DNA of 64,000 bases from the NCBI RefSeq assembly GCF_029212575.1, contig NZ_JARGPK010000055.1:1-64000 (forward strand). Direction: 5' to 3'. Shown piece after piece: positions 55,286 through 64,000 of the stretch. Source of the stretch: Antarcticimicrobium sp. GTDB taxonomy: Bacteria; Pseudomonadota; Alphaproteobacteria; Rhodobacterales; Rhodobacteraceae. The position numbers were made by a program, and so were the translations under genes. Below the pieces are notes generated by a model, which saw only the letters and a list, made by a program, of their open reading frames with translations, searched no databases and was not told the origin of the DNA. How positions within the stretch are numbered: the stretch's first letter is position 1; the number at the start of each line of letters is the position of its first letter.

Positions 55286-55641
55286 TGGATGCACAGGGTT
55301 TCGCGGCAGAGTGGGAAACCGGGTGGAACAGCCATGACCTGGACCGGATTCTGTCGCACTATGCCCCAGAAATCCTGTTCCGCTCGGCCAAGGCCGCGGC
55401 GCTGGTGGGGGCGGGTGATGTGCGGGGGCGCGGTGCTTTGCGCGACTATTGGGGGCGGGCGCTCGCGGCGCAACCGGATCTGCGTTTCAAGGTGGTGGAT
55501 GTTTTCGAAGGGCACGAGATGATCGTGATAACCTATCGCAACCATCGCGGCGTGCTTGCCGCCGAAACGCTGCGGTTCGGACCCGGCGGCCTTGTCGTCG
55601 AGGCATCGGCCTGTCATCGGAACGAGGAGGCGGCCCGATGA
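55285..55641 (+). CDS. SnoaL-like/NTF2-fold protein
   Basis: 118 residues starting MDAQGFAAEWETGWNSHDLD, the common opening of the SnoaL-like fold, followed by YAPEILFRSAKA and GRGALRDYWGRALAAQPDL. The fold binds small hydrophobic ligands or steroids; function here is unknown. The ATG at 55285 touches the previous stop; a GTG one codon earlier is possible. It overlaps ybgC by ATGA. Confidence 0.82.
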   Translation: MDAQGFAAEWETGWNSHDLDRILSHYAPEILFRSAKAAALVGAGDVRGRGALRDYWGRALAAQPDLRFKVVDVFEGHEMIVITYRNHRGVLAAETLRFGPGGLVVEASACHRNEEAAR

Positions 55642-56027
55642 CCCACAGGTTCCCCATCCGCGTCTACTACGAAGACACCGACATGGGCGGCATCGTCTAT
55701 CACGCCAATTACCTGCGCTATATCGAACGGGCACGGTCGGACTGGGTGCGCCAGCTTGGCAACGACCAGAACGCCATGCGCGACGCCGGCCTCGTCTGGG
55801 TGGTGCGTCGGATCGAGGCTGATTATATCACCACCGCGAAATTCGAGGACGAGCTGGAGGTCGAGACCACCCTGCGCAGCATCTCGGGCGTGCGGTTGGT
55901 GATGGACCAGGTGGTCAAACGCGACGGCACCCCGATCTTCACGGCGGCGGTCACCGCCGTCTGCATGAATACCGAGGGCAGGCCGGTGCGCCTGCCAGCG
56001 GAGATTCGCGCATTGATGCAGGGCTGA
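55638..56027 (+). CDS. ybgC: Tol-Pal-associated acyl-CoA thioesterase
   Basis: Hotdog-fold thioesterase of 129 residues, the usual first gene of tol-pal clusters. The YbgC signature with the catalytic Asp is VYYEDTDMGGIVYHANYLRY near residues 9-28, followed by IERARSDWVRQLG. It begins in the stop of the SnoaL-like gene and is followed 102 nt later by tolQ. Confidence 0.94.
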   Translation: MTHRFPIRVYYEDTDMGGIVYHANYLRYIERARSDWVRQLGNDQNAMRDAGLVWVVRRIEADYITTAKFEDELEVETTLRSISGVRLVMDQVVKRDGTPIFTAAVTAVCMNTEGRPVRLPAEIRALMQG

Positions 56028-56129
56028 ATCACGACCCTGCGGCGGGAATGGTATTTGTCGGCAAACTGGGTTAGATTCGCCGCAACAAGGCCGAAACAAG
56101 AACCCGGCCGGTAGGCAAAGAGCAGGCGG

Positions 56130-56825
56130 ATGGAAGCAGAAACCCTGGCGCTAGCGCAGGAGATGGATTTCTCCCTGTGGGCGCTTTTCGCACGTGCAAC
56201 CCTGATCGTGAAACTTGTGATGGGGATGCTGGTCTTCGCCTCGTTCTGGGCCTGGGCCATCATCATACAGAAAACGATCTCCTATCGCGCGGCCCGCTCC
56301 GAGGCGGCGGCCTTTGACCGCGCCTTCTGGTCGGGCGAGCCGCTCGACGGGCTGTTCGAGGAAACCGGACCCACGCCAGACGGCCGCTCCGAGCGCATCT
56401 TTGCCGCCGGAATGGTCGAATGGCGCCGCTCGCACCGCAACGACGGCGGGCTGATCGCCGGCGCCCAGGCGCGGATCGACCGCAGCATGGATGTGGCCAT
56501 CGCCAAGGAGGCCGAGGATCTGCAAAAGGGGCTTCCGGTGCTGGCCACGGTGGGCTCGACTGCACCCTTCGTCGGGCTGTTCGGCACGGTCTGGGGTATC
56601 ATGCACGCCTTCATCAGCATTGCCGAACAGCAGAACACCAACCTGGCCGTGGTGGCGCCGGGCATCGCCGAGGCGCTGCTTGCCACCGGCCTCGGCCTGC
56701 TGGCGGCGATCCCGGCGGTGATCTTCTATAACAAGCTGAGCGCGGACAGCGACCGCATCCTTGCGGGCTACGAGGCCTTTGCCGACGAATTCGCCACCAT
56801 CCTCAGCCGCCAGCTGGATTCCTGA
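56130..56825 (+). CDS. tolQ: Tol-Pal system proton channel subunit TolQ
   Basis: Inner-membrane protein of 231 residues forming the pmf-driven TolQR motor. Three transmembrane helices: about 23-50 (IVKLVMGMLVFASFWAWAII), about 143-165 (VGSTAPFVGLFGTVWGIMHA) and about 180-205 (APGIAEALLATGLGLLAAIP). The Thr/Pro residues of the MotA/TolQ/ExbB core are present. Confidence 0.96.
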   Translation: MEAETLALAQEMDFSLWALFARATLIVKLVMGMLVFASFWAWAIIIQKTISYRAARSEAAAFDRAFWSGEPLDGLFEETGPTPDGRSERIFAAGMVEWRRSHRNDGGLIAGAQARIDRSMDVAIAKEAEDLQKGLPVLATVGSTAPFVGLFGTVWGIMHAFISIAEQQNTNLAVVAPGIAEALLATGLGLLAAIPAVIFYNKLSADSDRILAGYEAFADEFATILSRQLDS

Positions 56826-56829
56826 GGCC

Positions 56830-57303
56830 ATGGGTGCGGCGGTTCAGAACCAGGATCAGGGCGGTCCGCGGCGGCGCGGCCGGGGTCGTCGCCGTGCCCG
56901 GCCGATGGCCGAGATCAACGTCACCCCTTTCGTCGACGTGATGCTGGTGCTGCTGATCATCTTCATGGTGGCCGCGCCGCTGATGACGGTGGGCGTGCCG
57001 GTGGAGCTGCCCAAGACCGCCGCAGGTGCGCTGCCCGGCGATGAGGAAGAACCGCTGACCGTGACCATCACCGCCGAGGGCCGGATCGAGATCCAGACCA
57101 GCGAGGTGCCGCGCGGCGAACTGGTGAGCAAGCTGCGCGCCATTGCCGCCGAGCGCGACAGCGACCGGGTGTTCCTGCGCGCCGACGGGGCGATCCCCTA
57201 TGAACTGGTGATGCAGGTGATGGGCGCGCTGAATGCTGGCGGCTTCTCGAACGTGGGGCTCGTGACCGACAGCGGCGGGCCCACCCTGGACGATGCCGGG
57301 TGA
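56830..57303 (+). CDS. tolR: Tol-Pal system protein TolR
   Basis: 157 residues. A strongly basic N-terminus (RRRGRGRRRARPM) precedes the TolR/ExbD helix with the proton-carrying Asp in EINVTPFVDVMLVLLIIFMV (about 28-47), then a periplasmic domain of roughly 90 residues. Starts 4 nt after tolQ. Confidence 0.95.
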   Translation: MGAAVQNQDQGGPRRRGRGRRRARPMAEINVTPFVDVMLVLLIIFMVAAPLMTVGVPVELPKTAAGALPGDEEEPLTVTITAEGRIEIQTSEVPRGELVSKLRAIAAERDSDRVFLRADGAIPYELVMQVMGALNAGGFSNVGLVTDSGGPTLDDAG

Positions 57304-57309
57304 GGCGGC

Positions 57310-58404
57310 GTGCAGACCGGAACCAAAATCTCGGCCCTGGCGCACGGGCTTCTGCTCGGCTGGGCCTTTCTGGGCGGTGTCTTCGAAACTGACCCGCTGC
57401 CCTTCGAGGTGCAGGACGTGAGCGTGATCAGCGCCGAGGACTTTGCCCTGATGACCGGGCGCAGCCGGACGCCCGAGATCGATGCGGCCCCCTCCGAACC
57501 GGAGCCGCCGCTCTCAAACGCAACACCCGAGGTGACGGCGGAACCCGACAGCCCGCCGGTGCGCAGCCGGCCGGAGGCCGCGCCCGAGCCTGTCCCCGAG
57601 CCGCTGCCGGAAACCCTGCCCGAGCCGGCGCCGCCCGCGCCCGAGGCGCAGCCGGATCCGCAGCCCGCACCGGTGCCGCCGGAGACCGAGACCGCCGCCC
57701 TGGTGCCCGAGGCCCCGGCGCCGCCGCAGCGCCCGTCCGAGCGGATCGCGCCCGAGCCGGTGGCGCCGCCGCCGCCCGAGGCGCGCCCCGACCCGGTCGA
57801 ACGGGAAGAGGTCGCGCCCGAGCAGCAGGCCGACAGCACCCGCGAGGCGCAGGAGGCCACCGCGCCGGAAGAAGCCGCGACCGAGATCGTGACCGAGGCC
57901 GAGGAGCGCGCGGTGCTGGCGCCGACCCGCTCGCCACGCCCGGCCCCCCGCCCGGCGCGACCGGCCGCCCCCGCGCCCCGCGCGCCCGATCCGGCCCGGA
58001 CCGAGGATGCCGTCGCCGCCGCGCTGAGCGAGGCGCTGGCCGGGGCGCAGGCCCGGCCCGCCACCGCCGCCCCCTCGGGCCCGCCGCTCAGCGCCGGCGA
58101 GAAGGAGGCGCTGCGCGTCGCGGTTTCGTCGTGCTGGAACGTCGGATCGCTCTCGTCGGCGGCACTGGCCACGACCGTGGTTGTCGCCGTATCGTTGACC
58201 CAGGATGGCAAACCGCAGATGGAGACGATCCGCATGGTGTCGAGTTCCGGGGGCAGCGAGGCGTCTGCGAAACAGGCGTTCGAGGCGGCCCGCCGGGCGA
58301 TCATCCGCTGCGGCGCCAGGGGGTTTGCACTGCCGGCGGAGAAATTCGACCGCTGGCGTGATATCGAGATGACATTCAATCCGGAGAGGATGCGGATCAA
58401 ATGA
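57310..58404 (+). CDS. tolA: TolA-like envelope protein, proline/glutamate-rich
   Basis: 364 residues from the GTG at 57310. An N-terminal membrane anchor ([17 protein letters not shown], about 9-25) is followed by a long Pro/Glu/Ala segment (about 55-235) in place of the Ala/Lys coiled coil of enteric TolA. The C-terminal TonB/TolA-like domain contains [20 protein letters not shown] and ends in FNPERMRIK. Position between tolR and tolB fixes the identity despite weak sequence conservation. Confidence 0.88.
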   Translation: MQTGTKISALAHGLLLGWAFLGGVFETDPLPFEVQDVSVISAEDFALMTGRSRTPEIDAAPSEPEPPLSNATPEVTAEPDSPPVRSRPEAAPEPVPEPLPETLPEPAPPAPEAQPDPQPAPVPPETETAALVPEAPAPPQRPSERIAPEPVAPPPPEARPDPVEREEVAPEQQADSTREAQEATAPEEAATEIVTEAEERAVLAPTRSPRPAPRPARPAAPAPRAPDPARTEDAVAAALSEALAGAQARPATAAPSGPPLSAGEKEALRVAVSSCWNVGSLSSAALATTVVVAVSLTQDGKPQMETIRMVSSSGGSEASAKQAFEAARRAIIRCGARGFALPAEKFDRWRDIEMTFNPERMRIK

Positions 58405-59723
58405 AGAGATTTCTGCTGAGCTTTCTTCTGGGATGGGCAATTGTGGCCCATTCGGCGATGGCGCAGGACGGCGGCCCGTTGCGGATCGAGATCACCGAGG
58501 GGGTGATCGAACCGATGCCCTTCGCGGTGCCCGATTTCGTTCCCGACCGCCCCAACGCGGGCGATGTGGCCGGGCAGATCGCCCGGGTAATCGCCGCCGA
58601 CCTCTCCGGCACCGGCTTGTTCCGGGAAATCCCGGCCCAAGCCCATATCGGGCGGGTCAGTGATTTTTCCGCCCCGGTCCGGTTCGCCGACTGGAAGGCG
58701 ATCAATGCCCAGGCGCTGATTACCGGGGCGGTTTCGACCTCGGGCAACCGGGTGACGGTGCGGTTCCGGGTCTGGGACGTGTTCTCGGGCGCCGAGCTGG
58801 GCAACGGGCTGCAATTCGCCGGCGACCGCGACGGCTGGCGGCGAATGGCGCACAAGGTGGCCGATGCGGTTTACAGTCGGATCACCGGCGAGGGCGGCTA
58901 TTTCGACAGCCGGGTTGTCTTCGTCTCCGAGAGCGGACCCAAGAACGACCGCAAGAAGCGGCTGGCGATCATGGATTACGACGGCGCCAACGTGCAGTAC
59001 CTGACCGACAGCTCTGCCATCGTGCTGGCGCCGCGGTTCTCGCCCACCGGCGACCGGGTGCTCTATACCAGTTTCGAAACCGGCTTTCCGCGCATCTACG
59101 TGCTCGATGTCGGTAGCGTCCGCCGCCGTATCCTGGAGACCCGCGAGGGCACGATGAGTTTCGCGCCCCGGTTCGCCCCCGACGGGCAGACGGTGGTCTT
59201 CTCGATCGAACAGGGCGGCAACACCGACATCTATGCCATGGACATCGCCAGCGGTGGCACCACCCGGCTGACCTCGGCCCCCTCGATCGAGACCGGGCCG
59301 AGCCTGTCGCCCGACGGCCGCCAGATGGTGTTCGAAAGCGACCGCTCGGGCACCCAGCAGCTTTACGTGATGCCCGCCGGCGGCGGCAGCGCGACGCGGA
59401 TCAGCTTCGGTCAGGGGCGCTACGGGACCCCGGTCTGGTCGCCGCGGGGCGACCTGATCGCCTTTACCAAGCAAAACAAGGGCCGGTTTCACATTGGCGT
59501 GATGCGCACCGACGGCAGCGAGGAACGACTGCTGACCGCATCGTTCCTTGACGAGGGGCCGACCTGGGCACCGAACGGGCGGGTCATCATGTTTACTCGT
59601 GAAACCAAGGGTGCGCAGGGGCAGGCGACGCTCTATTCCGTCGATATAACCGGGCGGAACCTGCGCCCGGTGCGCACCCCCGGCGGCGCTTCGGACCCAT
59701 CATGGTCGCCCTTGCAGAACTGA
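58401..59723 (+). CDS. tolB: Tol-Pal system beta-propeller protein TolB
   Basis: Periplasmic protein of 440 residues, signal peptide [20 protein letters not shown] before AQDGG. An N-terminal alpha/beta domain and a six-bladed propeller with repeated [23 protein letters not shown] and [12 protein letters not shown] blade motifs. Binds Pal. ATGA overlap with tolA. Confidence 0.96.
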   Translation: MKRFLLSFLLGWAIVAHSAMAQDGGPLRIEITEGVIEPMPFAVPDFVPDRPNAGDVAGQIARVIAADLSGTGLFREIPAQAHIGRVSDFSAPVRFADWKAINAQALITGAVSTSGNRVTVRFRVWDVFSGAELGNGLQFAGDRDGWRRMAHKVADAVYSRITGEGGYFDSRVVFVSESGPKNDRKKRLAIMDYDGANVQYLTDSSAIVLAPRFSPTGDRVLYTSFETGFPRIYVLDVGSVRRRILETREGTMSFAPRFAPDGQTVVFSIEQGGNTDIYAMDIASGGTTRLTSAPSIETGPSLSPDGRQMVFESDRSGTQQLYVMPAGGGSATRISFGQGRYGTPVWSPRGDLIAFTKQNKGRFHIGVMRTDGSEERLLTASFLDEGPTWAPNGRVIMFTRETKGAQGQATLYSVDITGRNLRPVRTPGGASDPSWSPLQN

Positions 59724-59795
59724 GGCCGCGCGTTCACAACCCATGGCAGATATGGTAGAACGGAAGCCAGAAAAGCATATTGAGAGGCAATTGGC

Positions 59796-60299
59796 ATGAA
59801 ATCCCTTCGGACCCTGATTCTGGCCTGTACCGTCGCGGCGGTCGCGGGCTGTTCGAATTCCTATCTTGACGATACCAACACCGTCGATCTCGGCGGTGCC
59901 GCAGGTGCCTCGGGCCTGCCGTCGGATCCGACCTCGGCCGCCTACTTCATGGCGGCGATCGGCGACCGCATTCTGTTCCCGGTGGATCAGTCGACGCTGG
60001 ATGACAGTGCCCGTGCCGTGCTGGCGGCCCAGGCCGAATGGCTGGCTGCCAACCCCGACTATACCGCCGTGATCGAGGGCCACGCCGACGAACAGGGTAC
60101 CCGCGAATATAACCTCGCGCTGGGCGCGCGGCGCGCCAACTCGGTGCGCGAATACCTGGTGTCGCGCGGGGTTGCGGGCAGCCGGCTGAAGACGGTCAGC
60201 TACGGCAAGGAACGCCCGCTCGAGATCTGCAGCGCCGAAAGCTGCTATGCCAAGAACCGCCGCGCCGTCACCGTTCTGGCCGGCGGGCTGACCGGGTAG
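59796..60299 (+). CDS. pal: Peptidoglycan-associated lipoprotein
   Basis: Outer-membrane lipoprotein of 167 residues. The signal ends in the lipobox VAGC (Cys about 20). The OmpA-like peptidoglycan domain has the conserved NPDYTAVIEGHADEQGTREY near residue 88 and LGARRANSVREYL. Completes the Tol-Pal complex. Confidence 0.96.
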   Translation: MKSLRTLILACTVAAVAGCSNSYLDDTNTVDLGGAAGASGLPSDPTSAAYFMAAIGDRILFPVDQSTLDDSARAVLAAQAEWLAANPDYTAVIEGHADEQGTREYNLALGARRANSVREYLVSRGVAGSRLKTVSYGKERPLEICSAESCYAKNRRAVTVLAGGLTG

Positions 60300-60311
60300 G
60301 GGGGCAAGGTG

Positions 60312-61148
60312 ATGATGCGCGCACTGGCGGCGCTGGGCCTTGGATTTCTGGTTGCGTTTCGCGCCCTGCCTCTGGCCGCGCAGCAGGACCAGACGCTGGC
60401 CGACATCCGGCAGGAGCTGACCGTGCTCTATGTCGAGGTCCAGAAGCTCAAGCGCGAGCTGTCGACCACCGGCGCGCCGCAGATCGCCACTGGCGGCGAC
60501 AGCGTGCTGGACCGCGTCGGCGCCATCGAGAGCGAGCTGCAGCGGCTGACCGCCAAGACAGAGGAGCTCGAATACCGCATCGGCCGCGTGGTCGAGGACG
60601 GCACCAACCGGATCGGCGATCTCGAATTTCGCCTGGTCGAACTCGAAGGCGGCGACCTGAGCAAGCTGGGCCAGACCACGACGCTCGGCGGCGACACGGG
60701 CGGCGGAACCGGCGCTGCGACGCCGGCGGCCCCGGCCCAGCCAGCCGACAGCGGCGGCGAGCTGGCGATGGGCGAGCAGGCCGACTTCGACGCCGCCAAT
60801 GCGGCGCTGGAGGCGCGCGACTACCAGCGTGCCGCGACGCTCTTCGCCGCGTTCAACGAGGCCTACCCGGGCAGCCCGATGGCGCCGCGCGCACACCTGT
60901 CCCGCGGGCGCGCGCTCGACGGGCTTGGCGACACCCGCGAGGCGGCGCGCGCCTATCTCACCGCCTTTACCGGCGATGACTCCGGTCCCACGGCCCCCAC
61001 CGCGCTTTACGAACTGGGCGCCGCACTGGGCCGTCTCGGCCAGGTCGACCAGGCTTGCGTGACCCTGGGTGAGGTCGGGGTTCGCTTTCCCGGCGCCGAG
61101 GCGGAGGCGCTGGCCCGCGCGGAGATGTCCAAGCTGGGATGCCGTTGA
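60312..61148 (+). CDS. cpoB: Cell division coordinator CpoB
   Basis: 278-residue periplasmic protein (YbgF). Signal peptide MMRALAALGLGFLVAFRALP, a coiled coil of about 25-110 (ADIRQELTVLYVEVQKLKRE), a Gly/Ala-rich linker and C-terminal TPR repeats from about 160. It coordinates outer-membrane constriction with cell-wall synthesis. Start uncertain among GTG 60309, ATG 60312 and ATG 60315. Overlaps tilS by 10 nt. Confidence 0.9.
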   Translation: MMRALAALGLGFLVAFRALPLAAQQDQTLADIRQELTVLYVEVQKLKRELSTTGAPQIATGGDSVLDRVGAIESELQRLTAKTEELEYRIGRVVEDGTNRIGDLEFRLVELEGGDLSKLGQTTTLGGDTGGGTGAATPAAPAQPADSGGELAMGEQADFDAANAALEARDYQRAATLFAAFNEAYPGSPMAPRAHLSRGRALDGLGDTREAARAYLTAFTGDDSGPTAPTALYELGAALGRLGQVDQACVTLGEVGVRFPGAEAEALARAEMSKLGCR

Positions 61149-62398
61149 GCGCATCCGACACTGATATTCCGGCAAAGGTGCGCGCGTGGTTCGGCCGTGT
61201 GCCGCCGCCGACGCTTGCCATTGCCCTGTCGGGCGGCGGCGATTCCGTGGCGCTTCTGCACATCCTGACCCGCTGCTTCGATCCCGGGCAGGTCCGGCTG
61301 GTCGCGGCCACCGTCGATCACGGGCTGCGCGACGGCTCAGCGCGCGAGGCGGACCAGGCCGGGCGGCAGGCCGAGTCGCTTGGCGTGCCGCATAGCGTCC
61401 TGCGCTGGCGCGGCTGGGACGGCAGCGGCAACCTCCAGGATGCGGCCCGCGCGGCGCGCTATGATCTGCTGTGCGACTGGGCGCGCGGGGCCGGGGCCGC
61501 CGCGCTGGCGCTGGGGCACACCCTCGACGACCAGGCCGAAACCCTGCTGATGCGGCTTGCCCGAACGGCCGGACCCGCGGGGCTGGCGGGCATCCCGCCG
61601 CGGCGGCTGCGGGGGGGGGTGATGATCCTGCGCCCGCTGCTGGAGATTGCCCGCGCCGACCTGCGCGCCTACCTGCGGCACAACGGGCTGTCCTGGGCCG
61701 AGGATCCGTCGAACACCGACGACCGCTTCGCCCGGGTGCGCGCGCGCGCCGCGCTGGCTGCGCTGGCGCCCCTGGGCGTGACCCCGGATGCGCTGGCCGG
61801 GGTGGCGCGCAACATGGCCGGCGCAGAACAGACACTTGGCTGGGCCGCGTTCGAGGCGGCGCGCGCCTCGGCGCGCGTCGTGGCCGGCTGCGTCGTTCTG
61901 GACCCGCATGCGCTGCGCCTGATGCCCGAGGAGATCGCCCGCCGCCTGCTGACCGGCGCGGTCTCTTGGGTCGGCCGGGGTGACTACCCGCCGCGCCGGC
62001 GCCCGGTCGCGGCGCTGCTGCGCGATCTGCACCGGGGGCAGGGGGGCACGCTCGGCGGCTGCCGCATCGTCCACGCGCGCGGCGAAATCTGGGTCTGCCG
62101 CGAGGTCAACGCGCTGAAAGACATCCGCGCGGCCCCCGATGAGGTCTGGGACAGGCGCTGGCGGCTGACCGGGCCGATGACGGCGGGGGCAGAGGTGCGC
62201 GCGCTGGGCGCCAAGGGGCTGTCGCGCTGTCCCGGATGGACCGAAACCGGTCTGCCGCGCGCCGCGCTGGAACCCAGCCCGGCGGTCTGGCTGGGCAATG
62301 ATTTGCGTGCCGCGCCGCTTGCCGGAATGGGTTTGGGATGGCGCGCGGAACCGGCGGAGGATGGCCCGGGCTTTGCCGCGACCCTTTTATCGCATTGA
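61139..62398 (+). CDS. tilS: tRNA(Ile)-lysidine synthetase
   Basis: Converts the wobble cytidine of the AUA-reading tRNA-Ile to lysidine. 419 residues, PP-loop SGGGDSVALLH near 31 and the conserved LGHTLDDQAETLLMRLART near 125. A run of nine G residues at 61611-61619 lies in codons for RLRGGVM near residue 158; one-base slippage would break the gene. It overlaps cpoB and precedes ftsH as in many alphaproteobacteria. Confidence 0.94.
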   Translation: MPLSASDTDIPAKVRAWFGRVPPPTLAIALSGGGDSVALLHILTRCFDPGQVRLVAATVDHGLRDGSAREADQAGRQAESLGVPHSVLRWRGWDGSGNLQDAARAARYDLLCDWARGAGAAALALGHTLDDQAETLLMRLARTAGPAGLAGIPPRRLRGGVMILRPLLEIARADLRAYLRHNGLSWAEDPSNTDDRFARVRARAALAALAPLGVTPDALAGVARNMAGAEQTLGWAAFEAARASARVVAGCVVLDPHALRLMPEEIARRLLTGAVSWVGRGDYPPRRRPVAALLRDLHRGQGGTLGGCRIVHARGEIWVCREVNALKDIRAAPDEVWDRRWRLTGPMTAGAEVRALGAKGLSRCPGWTETGLPRAALEPSPAVWLGNDLRAAPLAGMGLGWRAEPAEDGPGFAATLLSH

Positions 62399-62472
62399 AC
62401 CTGCCCCAATGATCTCTATTTTACCCTATGACACACGGTCGCCCGCGCGGCCGCGCATTTAGGAGAGCTTTC

Positions 62473-64000
<1,528 letters not shown>

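Overview
The window looks like a chromosomal segment of a GC-rich alphaproteobacterium of the Rhodobacteraceae type. The evidence is the form II Calvin-cycle cluster with a divergent cbbR, the gene order ybgC-tolQRAB-pal-cpoB-tilS-ftsH, a phosphatidylcholine synthase, the ycjX/GNAT/DUF697 group and uniformly high-GC codon use. No genus can be named from the sequence alone. No rRNA, tRNA, CRISPR array, prophage or insertion sequence was seen.

Region 1 (1-10130): a minus-strand cbb operon, read in transcription order cbbF, cbbP, cbbT, gap/cbbG, pgk/cbbK, cbbA, cbbM and rpe/cbbE (cut by the window edge). A divergent cbbR sits at its head. With the TsuA-like YeeE at 48 kb this fits CO2 fixation coupled to sulfur or anaerobic metabolism. 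Region 2 (10131-14970): hemP with a small partner ORF, then an RND efflux adaptor and pump.

Region 3 (14971-28800) is accessory metabolism. It holds a translationally coupled minus-strand operon (FMO, bile-acid-type symporter, NAD epimerase, SDR) divergent from a TetR regulator. It also holds an acyl-CoA dehydrogenase, a fused E1 alpha/beta dehydrogenase with a DadA-like oxidase, a BKACE enzyme, aroQ, and a gentisate dioxygenase/fumarylpyruvate hydrolase pair behind a strong promoter containing a palindrome. Region 4 (28801-33009): a likely hydroxycinnamate operon (crotonase, MarR, feruloyl/coumaroyl-CoA ligase, CouO-like amidohydrolase) behind a perfect MarR-type palindrome.

Region 5 (33010-54600) is mostly housekeeping: truA, ycjX, GNAT, DUF697, VIT1-type transporter, ileS, VOC, ogt, a GreA/B-like protein, pcs, a XerC-type recombinase, DUF484, a transaldolase, priA, yeeE, an MFS transporter, prmA, a DUF1127 protein and ruvCAB. 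Region 6 (54662-64000): two small hypotheticals leading into ybgC-tolQRAB-pal-cpoB-tilS-ftsH, the last truncated.

The most striking unannotated signal is upstream of ileS. A good promoter places transcription start at the ATG of a 16-codon ORF carrying four Ile codons within five positions, and this ORF overlaps a GC-rich hairpin with a competing alternative pairing. This looks like a leader-peptide control device for isoleucyl-tRNA synthetase. Other signals are a dispersed intergenic repeat in four copies at gene 3' ends, several clean operator palindromes, and an FNR-like box between yeeE and an MFS gene.
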